A stretch of DNA of 7,424 nt from Oscillospiraceae bacterium (GTDB lineage: Bacteria; Bacillota; Clostridia; Oscillospirales; Ruminococcaceae): positions 1 to 7,424 of the forward strand of contig WQXP01000053.1 in NCBI GenBank assembly GCA_009784765.1, in the 5' to 3' direction. The translations under genes and the position numbers were made by a program. Shown here one piece after another: positions 1-5,651 of this stretch (position 1 is its first letter; each line of letters begins with the position of its first letter). The notes under the pieces are model-generated. The model saw only the letters and a list, made by a program, of their open reading frames with translations, did no database searches and was not told where the DNA came from.

Positions 1-318
1 AGCCCGCGCCGCGGCTATTTCTGCGTTATCGTCTTTAATCGCCGCCGAACGGACGATTACAGCGCAACCGGCTTCGAGATTGGCGATGTTTTCGGGATTA
101 TGCCCCATAAAAACATCAATTCCCATAGCGCGAACAGCCTCAACTGTATCAGTGAGGTTATTGTCCGAGCCGCTGAGTGCGAATCCCCCTGCTTCTGAAC
201 GGGCGTGCAAAATCTGCGCAAGAGGATACATTCCGCTTCCGCCTATTCCAATCATGTGAATATGAGTACCGGGTTTGAGTAAATCGGCGATTTGGTTGTT
301 TTTGTTATTATTGTTCAT
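1..318 (-). CDS. murC: UDP-N-acetylmuramate--L-alanine ligase MurC, N-terminal part (cut by window edge)
   Basis: The gene encodes the cytoplasmic Mur ligase that adds L-alanine to UDP-N-acetylmuramic acid using ATP, the first step of peptidoglycan stem-peptide assembly. Only the first 106 codons are in the window; the reading frame is open to base 1, so the central ATPase and C-terminal ligase domains lie outside. The visible part is the Rossmann-like UDP-binding domain. It has the diagnostic glycine motif GIGGSGM at residues 24-30, followed by YPLAQIL, SGSD at about 49-52, MGH near 83 and a V-RSAAI-DDN-EI stretch near the edge, all in MurC order. The ATG at 318 is preceded by GGGGAG (328-333) at 9-base spacing. 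The first eight residues are an Asn-rich MNNNNKNN stretch, probably a disordered leader. It is divergent from spoVG. Identification is firm; activity cannot be judged from a fragment. Confidence 0.93.
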   Translation of the reverse strand, partial: MNNNNKNNQIADLLKPGTHIHMIGIGGSGMYPLAQILHARSEAGGFALSGSDNNLTDTVEAVRAMGIDVFMGHNPENIANLEAGCAVIVRSAAIKDDNAEIAAARA

Positions 319-354
319 ACAGATATTCTCCCCATAAAATGTAAACGATAATCA

Positions 355-375
355 TACATATGAGAAACATATGTA
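355..375. promoter_or_regulatory. 8-bp perfect inverted repeat in the murC/spoVG divergent intergenic region
   Basis: TACATATG (355-362) and CATATGTA (368-375) are perfect reverse complements separated by AGAAA. Neither strand has a U-tract directly after the stem, so it does not look like a terminator. It lies between two divergent start codons, which suits an operator for a dimeric regulator or a leader hairpin for spoVG. On the minus strand a weak promoter-like pair, TTTACA (377-372) and TATGAT (356-351), flanks the repeat, but the 15-base spacing is short of the usual 17, so I do not call a promoter. The symmetry is seen directly; the operator role is inference. Confidence 0.4.
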
Positions 376-404
376 AAAAATAACACCGAAAGGAAGACAT
401 CACC

Positions 405-746
405 ATGTTGCAAATCAGTGATATTCGTGTCAGAAGAACAAGTCCGCACGGGAGATTACGGGCAGTCATTTCGCTAACCATTGACGATGCTGTTGCAATT
501 CATGACATCAAGTTGATACAAGGAGAAGAGCGTTTGTTTGTAGCAATGCCGAGCCGCCGCAACGAAACAGGAAGTTTCCGCGACATAATTCACCCCATAA
601 ACCCCGAAGCACGAGCGCAGATTGAGGAAGCGGTCCTCAAAGCCTATCAGGAACATCTTGAAGAGGAACAAAGGGTACTCGAATTCGGCGACGTTACCGC
701 GCCTGACGAGAACAGCGCAACTGAAAAAGACGCGCTTTTAGTTTAG
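405..746 (+). CDS. spoVG: SpoVG family nucleic-acid-binding regulator
   Basis: The protein is a small cytoplasmic SpoVG regulator. In Bacillus this family affects septation and spore cortex formation; in Staphylococcus and Listeria it binds DNA or RNA and tunes many genes. The 113-residue product matches the family along its core: ISDIRVRR at the start, GRLRAVISLTIDDAVAIHDIK, then LFVAMPSRR, a G-FRDI-HPIN motif near residues 57-66, and a terminal helix with EAVLKAY. It has an acidic tail and is slightly longer than the roughly 97-residue Bacillus protein. The start is supported by GAAAGGAAGACA (388-399) at suitable spacing before the ATG. The gene stands alone on the plus strand, divergent from murC; in some clostridia murC and spoVG are close neighbours. 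I see no sigma-H promoter of the type that drives spoVG in Bacillus. The last bases and the stop codon lie inside a terminator-like stem. Confidence 0.93.
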   Translation: MLQISDIRVRRTSPHGRLRAVISLTIDDAVAIHDIKLIQGEERLFVAMPSRRNETGSFRDIIHPINPEARAQIEEAVLKAYQEHLEEEQRVLEFGDVTAPDENSATEKDALLV

Positions 747-758
747 TGAACTAAAAGC
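734..758. terminator. Possible bidirectional terminator between spoVG and the NUDIX gene
   Basis: GCTTTTAGTT (734-743) and AACTAAAAGC (749-758) form a perfect 10-bp stem with a 5-base loop (744-748). The left arm is the end of the spoVG coding sequence, and the loop begins with its TAG stop. On the minus strand the stem is followed after four bases by a TCTTTTTC run, a fair U-tract for stopping transcription from the argS/NUDIX operon. On the plus strand the following bases (AACCTCTTACT) are only weakly U-rich. Its place between convergent genes supports a terminator role; efficiency is unproven. Confidence 0.5.
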
Positions 759-773
759 AACCTCTTACTAATC

Positions 774-1334
774 CTAATACCCCAATGCACGAGTTTTCAG
801 CAAAGCAACCTGAGTTTTAGCATCTTGTATTTCACCGCGAAGGACTAAATCGACAGCTTCATTGAAGGGCAATTTTACGACGTTCAGAAACTCATCAGCG
901 TCTAATTTGTTCCCCTGAACGTCAAGGTCGGAGAGTTCGCAAAGTCCATTCGCCAGGTACATATGAATAACTTCCGCGCAGTAAGCAGGGGTAGGGTACA
1001 TCTGCCCGAGAGATTGCAGCTTCTGCCCCTCTTTGAGCCTAAACCCCGTTTCTTCATAGAGTTCCCGCACACCGCAAGCTTCGGGGTTTTCCCCGCCTTC
1101 GAGCTTGCCTGCAGGAATTTCGAGTATCGCCTTTCCGTGAGGGTAGCGGAACTGCTCCACCAAGAACACAAACCCGTCTTTGGTCAGCGGAACTACGCAA
1201 ACGCCCCCCGAATGTTCAACGACCTCCCTGTCGGAACGATTTCCGTTAGGGAGTTCAACTGCGTCTTTGCGGACTGTGATAATCCTGCCTTTGTAAATCA
1301 CTTCCCGTGATAACGTCTTTTCGAGTAATGTCAT
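774..1334 (-). CDS. nudF: ADP-ribose pyrophosphatase-type NUDIX hydrolase
   Basis: The product is predicted to hydrolyse ADP-ribose to AMP and ribose 5-phosphate, clearing a reactive by-product of NAD turnover; related sugar nucleotides are possible substrates. The 186-residue protein has a complete NUDIX box at residues 76-98 (G-x5-E-x7-RELYEETGF) with all metal-binding glutamates. The downstream YPTPAYCAEVIHMYLA segment and the DADEF...GEIQDAKT ending are typical of the NudF/ADPRase branch, and length matches Bacillus NudF. I chose the ATG at 1334 because GAGGT precedes it at close spacing and the family homology starts there; an in-frame TTG ten codons upstream (1364) has no comparable site. 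It lies 53 bases downstream of argS on the same strand, most likely as the last gene of that operon, and ends just before the terminator-like stem. Substrate preference is inferred from family resemblance. Confidence 0.9.
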   Translation of the reverse strand: MTLLEKTLSREVIYKGRIITVRKDAVELPNGNRSDREVVEHSGGVCVVPLTKDGFVFLVEQFRYPHGKAILEIPAGKLEGGENPEACGVRELYEETGFRLKEGQKLQSLGQMYPTPAYCAEVIHMYLANGLCELSDLDVQGNKLDADEFLNVVKLPFNEAVDLVLRGEIQDAKTQVALLKTRALGY

Positions 1335-1360
1335 GTTTACCTCATGCTTTATAATAACTG

Positions 1361-1386
1361 TCAATTGTCAACTGCCATCAACTGCC
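1361..1386. repeat. Short 10-bp-period tandem repeat between argS and the NUDIX gene
   Basis: TCAACTGCC occurs at 1368-1376 and 1378-1386, one base apart, so the period is 10 bp. A partial, diverged copy (TCAATTG, 1361-1367) precedes it and TCA (1388-1390), shared with the argS stop codon, follows. The unit sits in the 53-base intercistronic gap. I see no stem or promoter that explains it. It may be a small slippage-prone minisatellite or remnant of one. Confidence 0.45.
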
Positions 1387-1387
1387 G

Positions 1388-3085
1388 TCACATTCTTTCG
1401 GGGGCATCAACCTTGAGAATCCCCAGCGCGTTTCGAAGAACAATCGCCGTGGCGTTCATAAGAGCCAATCGTGATTGCAGAACGCTTTCCTGTTCGCCTT
1501 TAACGCGGCAAGCGTCATAGAACTTGTGGAACGCCTGGGCGACTTCCGTGGTATAGCGAGTCAGCCGCGACGGGTCAAAAGCTTTCGCCGCCTCTTCGAT
1601 TTCGTCGGGGAAAAAGCTGAGTTTTCTCACTAATTCTTTTTCCGCCCCATGAGTGTAGACAAACATTGCGGGAGAAACTTGGGAGGCGAGGCTCTCGTCC
1701 TCCGCTAACTTGCGAATAACACTGCAAATCCGCGCATGAGCATACTGCACGTAATACACGGGGTTTTGATTAGTCTCTTGAACTGCTAAGTCCAAATCAA
1801 AGTCAAGATGAGTGTCGGCACTGCGCAGATTAAAGAAAAACCGCGCCGCATCAACAGGCACTTCTTCAAGGAGCGTCGCAAGAGTAATCGCTTTGCCCGA
1901 CCGCTTGCTGAGCTTCACAGTCTCCCCTGCCCTCACAAGGCGAACCATCTGCATAATCAGCATCTTGAGGCGCGACGTATCAATGCCGAGTGCCGCTAAC
2001 GCCGCATTCATTCGCGCCATATAGCCGTGGTGGTCAGCCCCGAAAATGTCGATTGCCAAATCAAAGTTGCGCCCTCCGTCAGCCTGAGCGGCAAGCTTGT
2101 TGTAATGATAGGCAATATCGGGGACAAGATACGTTACCACGCCGTTAGAGCGGACTAACACGCGGTCTTTCTCGTCGCCGTAGTCAGAGCTTTTCAGGTA
2201 CAACGCACCGTCGCTCTCATAAGTCGCGCCTTTGGCTTTGAGAAGCTCAATAATTCGCTCAACAGAGCCGTCGTTATGGATTGTACTCTCGCGAAACCAG
2301 TTGTCATACTCTATGCGGTATTTGCGCAAATCGCCCTCAAGAGTCGCGACATTTCGCGGCAGAGCGTACTCTACCAAAGCGGCGCGGCGGTCTTCCTGCG
2401 AAGAATTGACATACTTGTTACCGTGAATTTCAGCAAATCCGCGGGCGTGTTCGATTATATCATCGCCGTGGTATGCGTCTTCGGGCATTTCGATTTGTTG
2501 CCCGAGTTCCTGCCCGAAAATTTGGAGGTAACGCACCTCAAGGCTAAGCCCGAGCTTCGTGATTTGGTTCCCCGCATCGTTGACATAAAATTCCCTCTCG
2601 ACTTCGTACCCCGCGAACTCGAGTACAGAAGCAAGACAGTCTCCTAATGCTCCGCCACGCGCATTCCCGATGTGCATAGGGCCCGTGGGGTTAGCTGATA
2701 CAAATTCGAGCAAAACCCGTTTCGGCGTTCCGCATTGTGCCACGCCAAAATCGCCTTTTCCGTACTTTGCACCCTGTTTCGCGATTGCTTTTACTGCTCT
2801 GTCGTACCATTTTTGCTCCACAAAGAAATTCAAGAACCCCGGGCCTGCAATTTCGATTTTTTCGAACCCGTGAGTTTTTGAATCTTCGCCGAGATTGGCA
2901 ATAATCTGTTCCGCGATTTTGCGCGGCGGCATTCCGAGAGCCTTCGCCGAAACTAAGGCAGCGTTACAAGAAAAATCCCCGTTCGCGCTGTTCGCGGGGA
3001 TTTCTACTGTAAATTCTGCTAAGCCCTCCATTGCCCCTTTAACCAAATCTGCGATTTGCTGCTTTGTTTGCTTTGTAATGTTCAT
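1388..3085 (-). CDS. argS: Arginyl-tRNA synthetase
   Basis: This class I aminoacyl-tRNA synthetase charges tRNA-Arg with arginine in the cytoplasm, an essential translation step. The 565-residue protein is complete. The N-terminal additional domain (about 1-90) carries NGDFSCNAAL and GPGFLNFF. The catalytic core has the HIGH-type motif as HIGN (138-141, in NPTGPMHIGNARGG), YVNDAGNQ near 167-174, the FGADHHGYMAR segment near 348-358, and the KMSKS equivalent KLSKR (391-395). The C-terminal anticodon-binding DALR domain includes NPVYYVQYAHARI and ends in the characteristic LGILKVDAPERM. The ATG at 3085 overlaps the stop of the DUF1934 gene by four bases (ATGA), and its own site (GGGGA) is modest, so translational coupling is likely. 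The DUF1934-argS pairing matches ywiB-argS in Bacillus. I see no missing catalytic motif. Confidence 0.97.
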   Translation of the reverse strand: MNITKQTKQQIADLVKGAMEGLAEFTVEIPANSANGDFSCNAALVSAKALGMPPRKIAEQIIANLGEDSKTHGFEKIEIAGPGFLNFFVEQKWYDRAVKAIAKQGAKYGKGDFGVAQCGTPKRVLLEFVSANPTGPMHIGNARGGALGDCLASVLEFAGYEVEREFYVNDAGNQITKLGLSLEVRYLQIFGQELGQQIEMPEDAYHGDDIIEHARGFAEIHGNKYVNSSQEDRRAALVEYALPRNVATLEGDLRKYRIEYDNWFRESTIHNDGSVERIIELLKAKGATYESDGALYLKSSDYGDEKDRVLVRSNGVVTYLVPDIAYHYNKLAAQADGGRNFDLAIDIFGADHHGYMARMNAALAALGIDTSRLKMLIMQMVRLVRAGETVKLSKRSGKAITLATLLEEVPVDAARFFFNLRSADTHLDFDLDLAVQETNQNPVYYVQYAHARICSVIRKLAEDESLASQVSPAMFVYTHGAEKELVRKLSFFPDEIEEAAKAFDPSRLTRYTTEVAQAFHKFYDACRVKGEQESVLQSRLALMNATAIVLRNALGILKVDAPERM

Positions 3086-3525
3086 TGCTGTTCCCCGATT
3101 TTCTCAAAATTTATAAACATTTCGTTTTGGCTCATAAGCGTCGAGTTAATATCAATCGTGTACTTGAGGTACATATCGCCGCCGCCCTCCCCGAGATTGC
3201 ACTGCACATCATCTGCAGAAATGCCCACCATGAAGTCGCCGTAGGGCGTTCCGTAGTGGCAGTGGTGTTTTTTGCCCTTCTCAATCACAAGGCTCGACAT
3301 GGATTTGCCCCGTTCATCATGCCGCCGCATGACTACCATGTTATCCCCGGTAATGTCAAGGCTGATTTTGCTGCTGCCGTAACCTGCCGCTTCGTTTTCG
3401 TTATAGCTGAGGGTGTAGTCCCCCCGCTTGTACAGCAGGTTTCCGCAGGTGAAAAGCTCCGTGGTATCGCGGTCTTCCCCTGACGCCTGAACTGATTTTA
3501 TATTTATTGAAACATCTTGCTTCAT
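3082..3525 (-). CDS. DUF1934 (YwiB-like) calycin-type beta-barrel protein of unknown function
   Basis: The product is a 147-residue soluble protein matching DUF1934/YwiB, a family predicted to fold as a calycin-like beta barrel; its biochemical role is not known. The C-terminal half has the family hallmarks: LVIEKGKKHHCHYGTPYG (79-96), then F-MGIS-like strands, a glycine-rich GEGGGD (112-117), and YTIDINSTLMSQN (122-134). No signal peptide or membrane helix is visible. The start is firm because a near-perfect AAGGAGGTAA site (3531-3540) precedes the ATG at 8-base spacing. It overlaps argS by four bases and follows the Ddl homologue by 46 bases, so the three are probably co-transcribed. The conserved tie to argS suggests a link to translation or amino-acid supply, but that is inference from gene order only. 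Confidence 0.85.
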   Translation of the reverse strand: MKQDVSINIKSVQASGEDRDTTELFTCGNLLYKRGDYTLSYNENEAAGYGSSKISLDITGDNMVVMRRHDERGKSMSSLVIEKGKKHHCHYGTPYGDFMVGISADDVQCNLGEGGGDMYLKYTIDINSTLMSQNEMFINFEKIGEQQ

Positions 3526-3549
3526 GAACCTTACCTCCTTCTATATCAC

Positions 3550-3571
3550 GGCGCGGCGCGGACACCGCACC
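3550..3571 (-). other. GC-rich intercistronic RNA hairpin after the Ddl homologue
   Basis: Read on the minus strand, the bases immediately after the Ddl-homologue stop codon form GGTGCGGTG (3571-3563), a four-base loop (3562-3559) and CGCCGCGCC (3558-3550). As RNA this is a continuous 9-bp stem with two G-U pairs. It is followed by an A-rich stretch and the strong ribosome binding site of the DUF1934 gene, not by a U-tract, so it is unlikely to be a simple terminator. It could protect the 3' end of the first cistron, mark a processing site or modulate downstream expression. The pairing is seen directly; the role is inference. Confidence 0.4.
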
Positions 3572-4594
3572 CTACACCTTTTCCGATTCTACGAGCATAT
3601 CGAGCATTTGCGAATACTCGAACCCGCTTGCCTCCATGAGCCGTGCGAACACGTCCTTCTCAGTGAACCCCGGTACATTAGAAACCCGCGTGCAATATAT
3701 CGCGCCGTTATGGCTGAGGCGGAAACTTATACGCGCAAAATCTGTACAACCGAGTGCAAGAAACGCCGTCTTCGCGAGTTCACTCACCCGCGCTGTTACG
3801 CTGTCATCAAGGGCGGCGGGAATTACAAGCTCGAACTCATCATTCGCTTCCGCGATTTTGCTGACACTCAGCGCATAAACGCTCCCCCACACCACACACT
3901 CGAGTTCCCGCCCTGTTACCACACCCTCCGCCACAATCTTGTGATGATGTGAAAAAGCAGACTTTACCGCATCTTTAAGTTGACGACGGTCTTCCACAAG
4001 CTCCGCGCTTGTTATGCTCCTGCTGCCGAGTGCGGGTTTAACATACATGGGATACCCGATTTCGACTTCGATTTTCTCGAACTCGCTGTCCATTCGGTCG
4101 ATATTAACCCTCTCAAACTCCATGAACTTCGCAGTCTTTATTCCCGCACGATTCAGCACCGTATGCGTCAAAGCTTTATCCGAACACAATGCCGCCGCCG
4201 CAAATCCGCTGCCCACGTAAGATATGCTCGAAAGCTTACACAGTGCCTGAATTTGCCCGCACTCACCGTATTTGCCGTGCAAAACGGGGAATACTACGTC
4301 AACCCTCTGCAAAGAGTAGCCCGTTTCATCTAAAATTTTCACCACACCGCCGTGGAGCGGGTCGGGGCTGAGAATCGCCGAACAACAATCAAGATTAGCT
4401 TCCCACGTTCCGTCGGGAATCTGCGAATAATCCCCCGGGAAGTAAAGCCAACGCCCTGCGCGGGTAATCCCGATGGGAAGAATGTCATATTTTGATTTAT
4501 CAAGCCCTTTAAGCACCGAATGCGCCGACATCAGCGAAACCCCGTGGTCTTCCGACGCGCCGCCGAATAATACTGCTATGCGTTTTTTAGCCAT
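3572..4594 (-). CDS. D-alanine--D-alanine ligase homologue, probably catalytically inactive
   Basis: The 340-residue product is a full-length Ddl-family ATP-grasp protein; working members join two D-alanines for peptidoglycan. The fold is clear: AVLFGGASEDHGVSL (7-21), VFPVLHGKYGECG (101-113), YVGSG (126-130), YVKPALG (184-190), EGVVTGRELE (223-232), IPAAL and VPGFT (307-311). Aligned by eye to E. coli DdlB, ATP-contact residues remain (K140, K186, E223, E230 for K97, K144, E180, E187), as do H106 and R288 (H63, R255). Magnesium ligands D257, E270 and N272 become S290, R303 and S305; D-Ala-binding S281 becomes D314; GSSVG becomes GSRSI; the omega loop with Y210, K215 and Y216 is about ten residues short and lacks the motif. 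E15 aligns with D16, and the next conserved Glu with G18. The frame is unbroken, with GAGGAGG (4602-4608) seven bases before ATG and a strong promoter. I infer an expressed pseudoenzyme or a repurposed ATP-binding protein, and give no ddl symbol for that reason. Confidence 0.85.
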   Translation of the reverse strand: MAKKRIAVLFGGASEDHGVSLMSAHSVLKGLDKSKYDILPIGITRAGRWLYFPGDYSQIPDGTWEANLDCCSAILSPDPLHGGVVKILDETGYSLQRVDVVFPVLHGKYGECGQIQALCKLSSISYVGSGFAAAALCSDKALTHTVLNRAGIKTAKFMEFERVNIDRMDSEFEKIEVEIGYPMYVKPALGSRSITSAELVEDRRQLKDAVKSAFSHHHKIVAEGVVTGRELECVVWGSVYALSVSKIAEANDEFELVIPAALDDSVTARVSELAKTAFLALGCTDFARISFRLSHNGAIYCTRVSNVPGFTEKDVFARLMEASGFEYSQMLDMLVESEKV

Positions 4595-4624
4595 GTGTAA
4601 TCCTCCTCACAACTTCTTTTAACT

Positions 4625-4653
4625 ATTATATCATATCTTTGGAATTTTTGCAA
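4625..4653 (-). promoter_or_regulatory. Sigma-A-type extended -10 promoter for the Ddl homologue/argS operon
   Basis: On the minus strand, TTGCAA (4653-4648) is followed by a 17-base spacer and a perfect TATAAT (4630-4625), with TG one base upstream of the -10 box (extended -10). Transcription would start near 4618, giving a leader of about 24 bases that contains the GAGGAGG site. The good match and position make this the best-supported promoter in the window; no operator is obvious beside it. It would drive the Ddl homologue, the DUF1934 gene, argS and the NUDIX gene. Confidence 0.75.
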
Positions 4654-4689
4654 TACTATTCTCATATATTTGTTCAAGATACTGTAACG

Positions 4690-4701
4690 GAAAGGAAGAC
4701 A
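4690..4701 (+). promoter_or_regulatory. Ribosome binding site with 12-base leader shared with spoVG
   Basis: GAAAGGAAGACA lies six bases before... the S1-protein start codon region (ATG at 4707, five intervening bases), and the identical 12-mer precedes the spoVG start at 388-399. The AAGGA core serves as the Shine-Dalgarno sequence and sets the start at 4707. The identity extends past the core, and both copies are preceded within a few bases by TAAC. Upstream, I find no convincing plus-strand -35/-10 pair in the 112-base divergent gap. Confidence 0.6.
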
Positions 4702-4706
4702 CAAAC

Positions 4707-5651
4707 ATGAACGTATATTTACCCGAAGGTTCCCTCATCTCGAAAGACGAAAACAGGAAGTTCACCGAATCTGTAAAAGCACTCGAGGAATGCTGTGCTT
4801 GCGGACGCATCGTTGAGGCTGTCTGCATTGTTTGCGATGTCTCTCACAACCTGATTGTTGATTTCGGCTTTATGCGCGGCTTAATCCCGCGTAAGGAAGG
4901 CGCAGTAGGTATTGAAGACGGCACAACTCGCGACATTGCTTTGATTTCGCGGGTCAACAAACCTGTCTGCTTCAAAGTAACAGGATTCGACAATTCTGCT
5001 AAAATGGCAATTCTTTCGCGCAGGCAAGCCCAAACCGAATGTATCGAAAGATACATAAACGCCCTCACACCCGGTGATATTATCCCCTCGAAAATCACAC
5101 ATCTTGAACAGTTCGGCTGCTTCGTTGACGTTGGCTGCGGGCTGCCGTCCCTCATTCCCATTGACTCTATTTCTGTTTCGCGGATTTCTCACCCTTCAGA
5201 CCGCTTCAAAGTCGGTCAAGAAATAATCGCGGCTGTCAAATCTATCGAACAAAACACCTCGATTGCTTCTCCTAAACTGACTCTCACCCACAAAGAGCTT
5301 CTCGGGACATGGGAGCAAAACGTCGCCAAGTTCACAGCAGGGGAGACCGTTTCGGGCATTGTTCGCTCCGTAGAAGAATACGGCGTTTTCGTTGAACTGC
5401 TCCCTAACCTCGCAGGGCTTGCAGAGCTTCGCGAAAATATTGCTGTCAATCAAGCGGTGAGCGTTTATATCAAAGCGATTATTCCTGAAAAAATGAAAAT
5501 CAAGCTCATTATAGTAGACGCTTTTGATTTAGAACGCGGCTCGCGCCTCGGGCATTGTTATGACTATCACATTACCGAAGGGCGGCTCAAAACGTGGACT
5601 TACTCCACCCCCGATTCACCCAAGCTCATTCAGTCGGATTTTTGTCGCTGA
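4707..5651 (+). CDS. S1-domain RNA-binding protein (ribosomal protein S1-like)
   Basis: The 314-residue product appears to hold three S1 (OB-fold) RNA-binding modules. The first, about residues 33-105, is divergent (IVDFGFMRGLIPRKE, then RDIALISRVNKPVCFKV). The second, about 122-195, is well formed (GDIIPSKITHLEQFGCFVDVG...LPSLIPIDSIS). The third, about 211-270, starts GETVSGIVRSVEEYGVFVEL and looks canonical in its first half. A tail of about 40 residues follows, with YDYHITEGRLKTWTYSTP. It probably binds mRNA or structured RNA in translation or RNA turnover; it is shorter than the six-domain S1 of Proteobacteria and should not be equated with it. No membrane segment or signal peptide is seen. 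It is divergent from the Ddl-homologue operon, and its last 26 bases overlap the rarA 3' end on the other strand. The family call is solid; the exact role is unknown. Confidence 0.85.
   Translation: MNVYLPEGSLISKDENRKFTESVKALEECCACGRIVEAVCIVCDVSHNLIVDFGFMRGLIPRKEGAVGIEDGTTRDIALISRVNKPVCFKVTGFDNSAKMAILSRRQAQTECIERYINALTPGDIIPSKITHLEQFGCFVDVGCGLPSLIPIDSISVSRISHPSDRFKVGQEIIAAVKSIEQNTSIASPKLTLTHKELLGTWEQNVAKFTAGETVSGIVRSVEEYGVFVELLPNLAGLAELRENIAVNQAVSVYIKAIIPEKMKIKLIIVDAFDLERGSRLGHCYDYHITEGRLKTWTYSTPDSPKLIQSDFCR

Noticed and set aside
319..404. Sigma-H promoter for spoVG as in Bacillus
   Set aside because: No AGGA...GAAT arrangement is visible in the gap or just inside murC.
1335..1364. N-terminal extension of the NUDIX protein from a TTG at 1364
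   Set aside because: The extra ten residues have no family counterpart, the TTG has no ribosome binding site, and the ATG at 1334 has GAGGT close upstream.
1340..1375. TTGACA hexamers on the minus strand before the NUDIX gene as a promoter
   Set aside because: No -10 box lies at 16-18 bases from either copy; the hexamers come from the local repeat.
3085..3952. Plus-strand ORFs of 132 and 142 codons opposite the DUF1934 and Ddl-homologue genes
   Set aside because: Both are antisense shadows of genes with clear family motifs and good ribosome binding sites; neither product shows a recognisable domain.
3572..4594. Ddl homologue as a VanA/VanC-type resistance ligase
   Set aside because: Van ligases keep the magnesium ligands and catalytic loop residues that are missing here, and no vanH, vanX, vanT or two-component regulator is nearby.
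4654..4683. Plus-strand promoter for the S1 gene (TATATT at 4665-4670 or GATACT at 4678-4683)
   Set aside because: Neither has a recognisable -35 hexamer at acceptable spacing.
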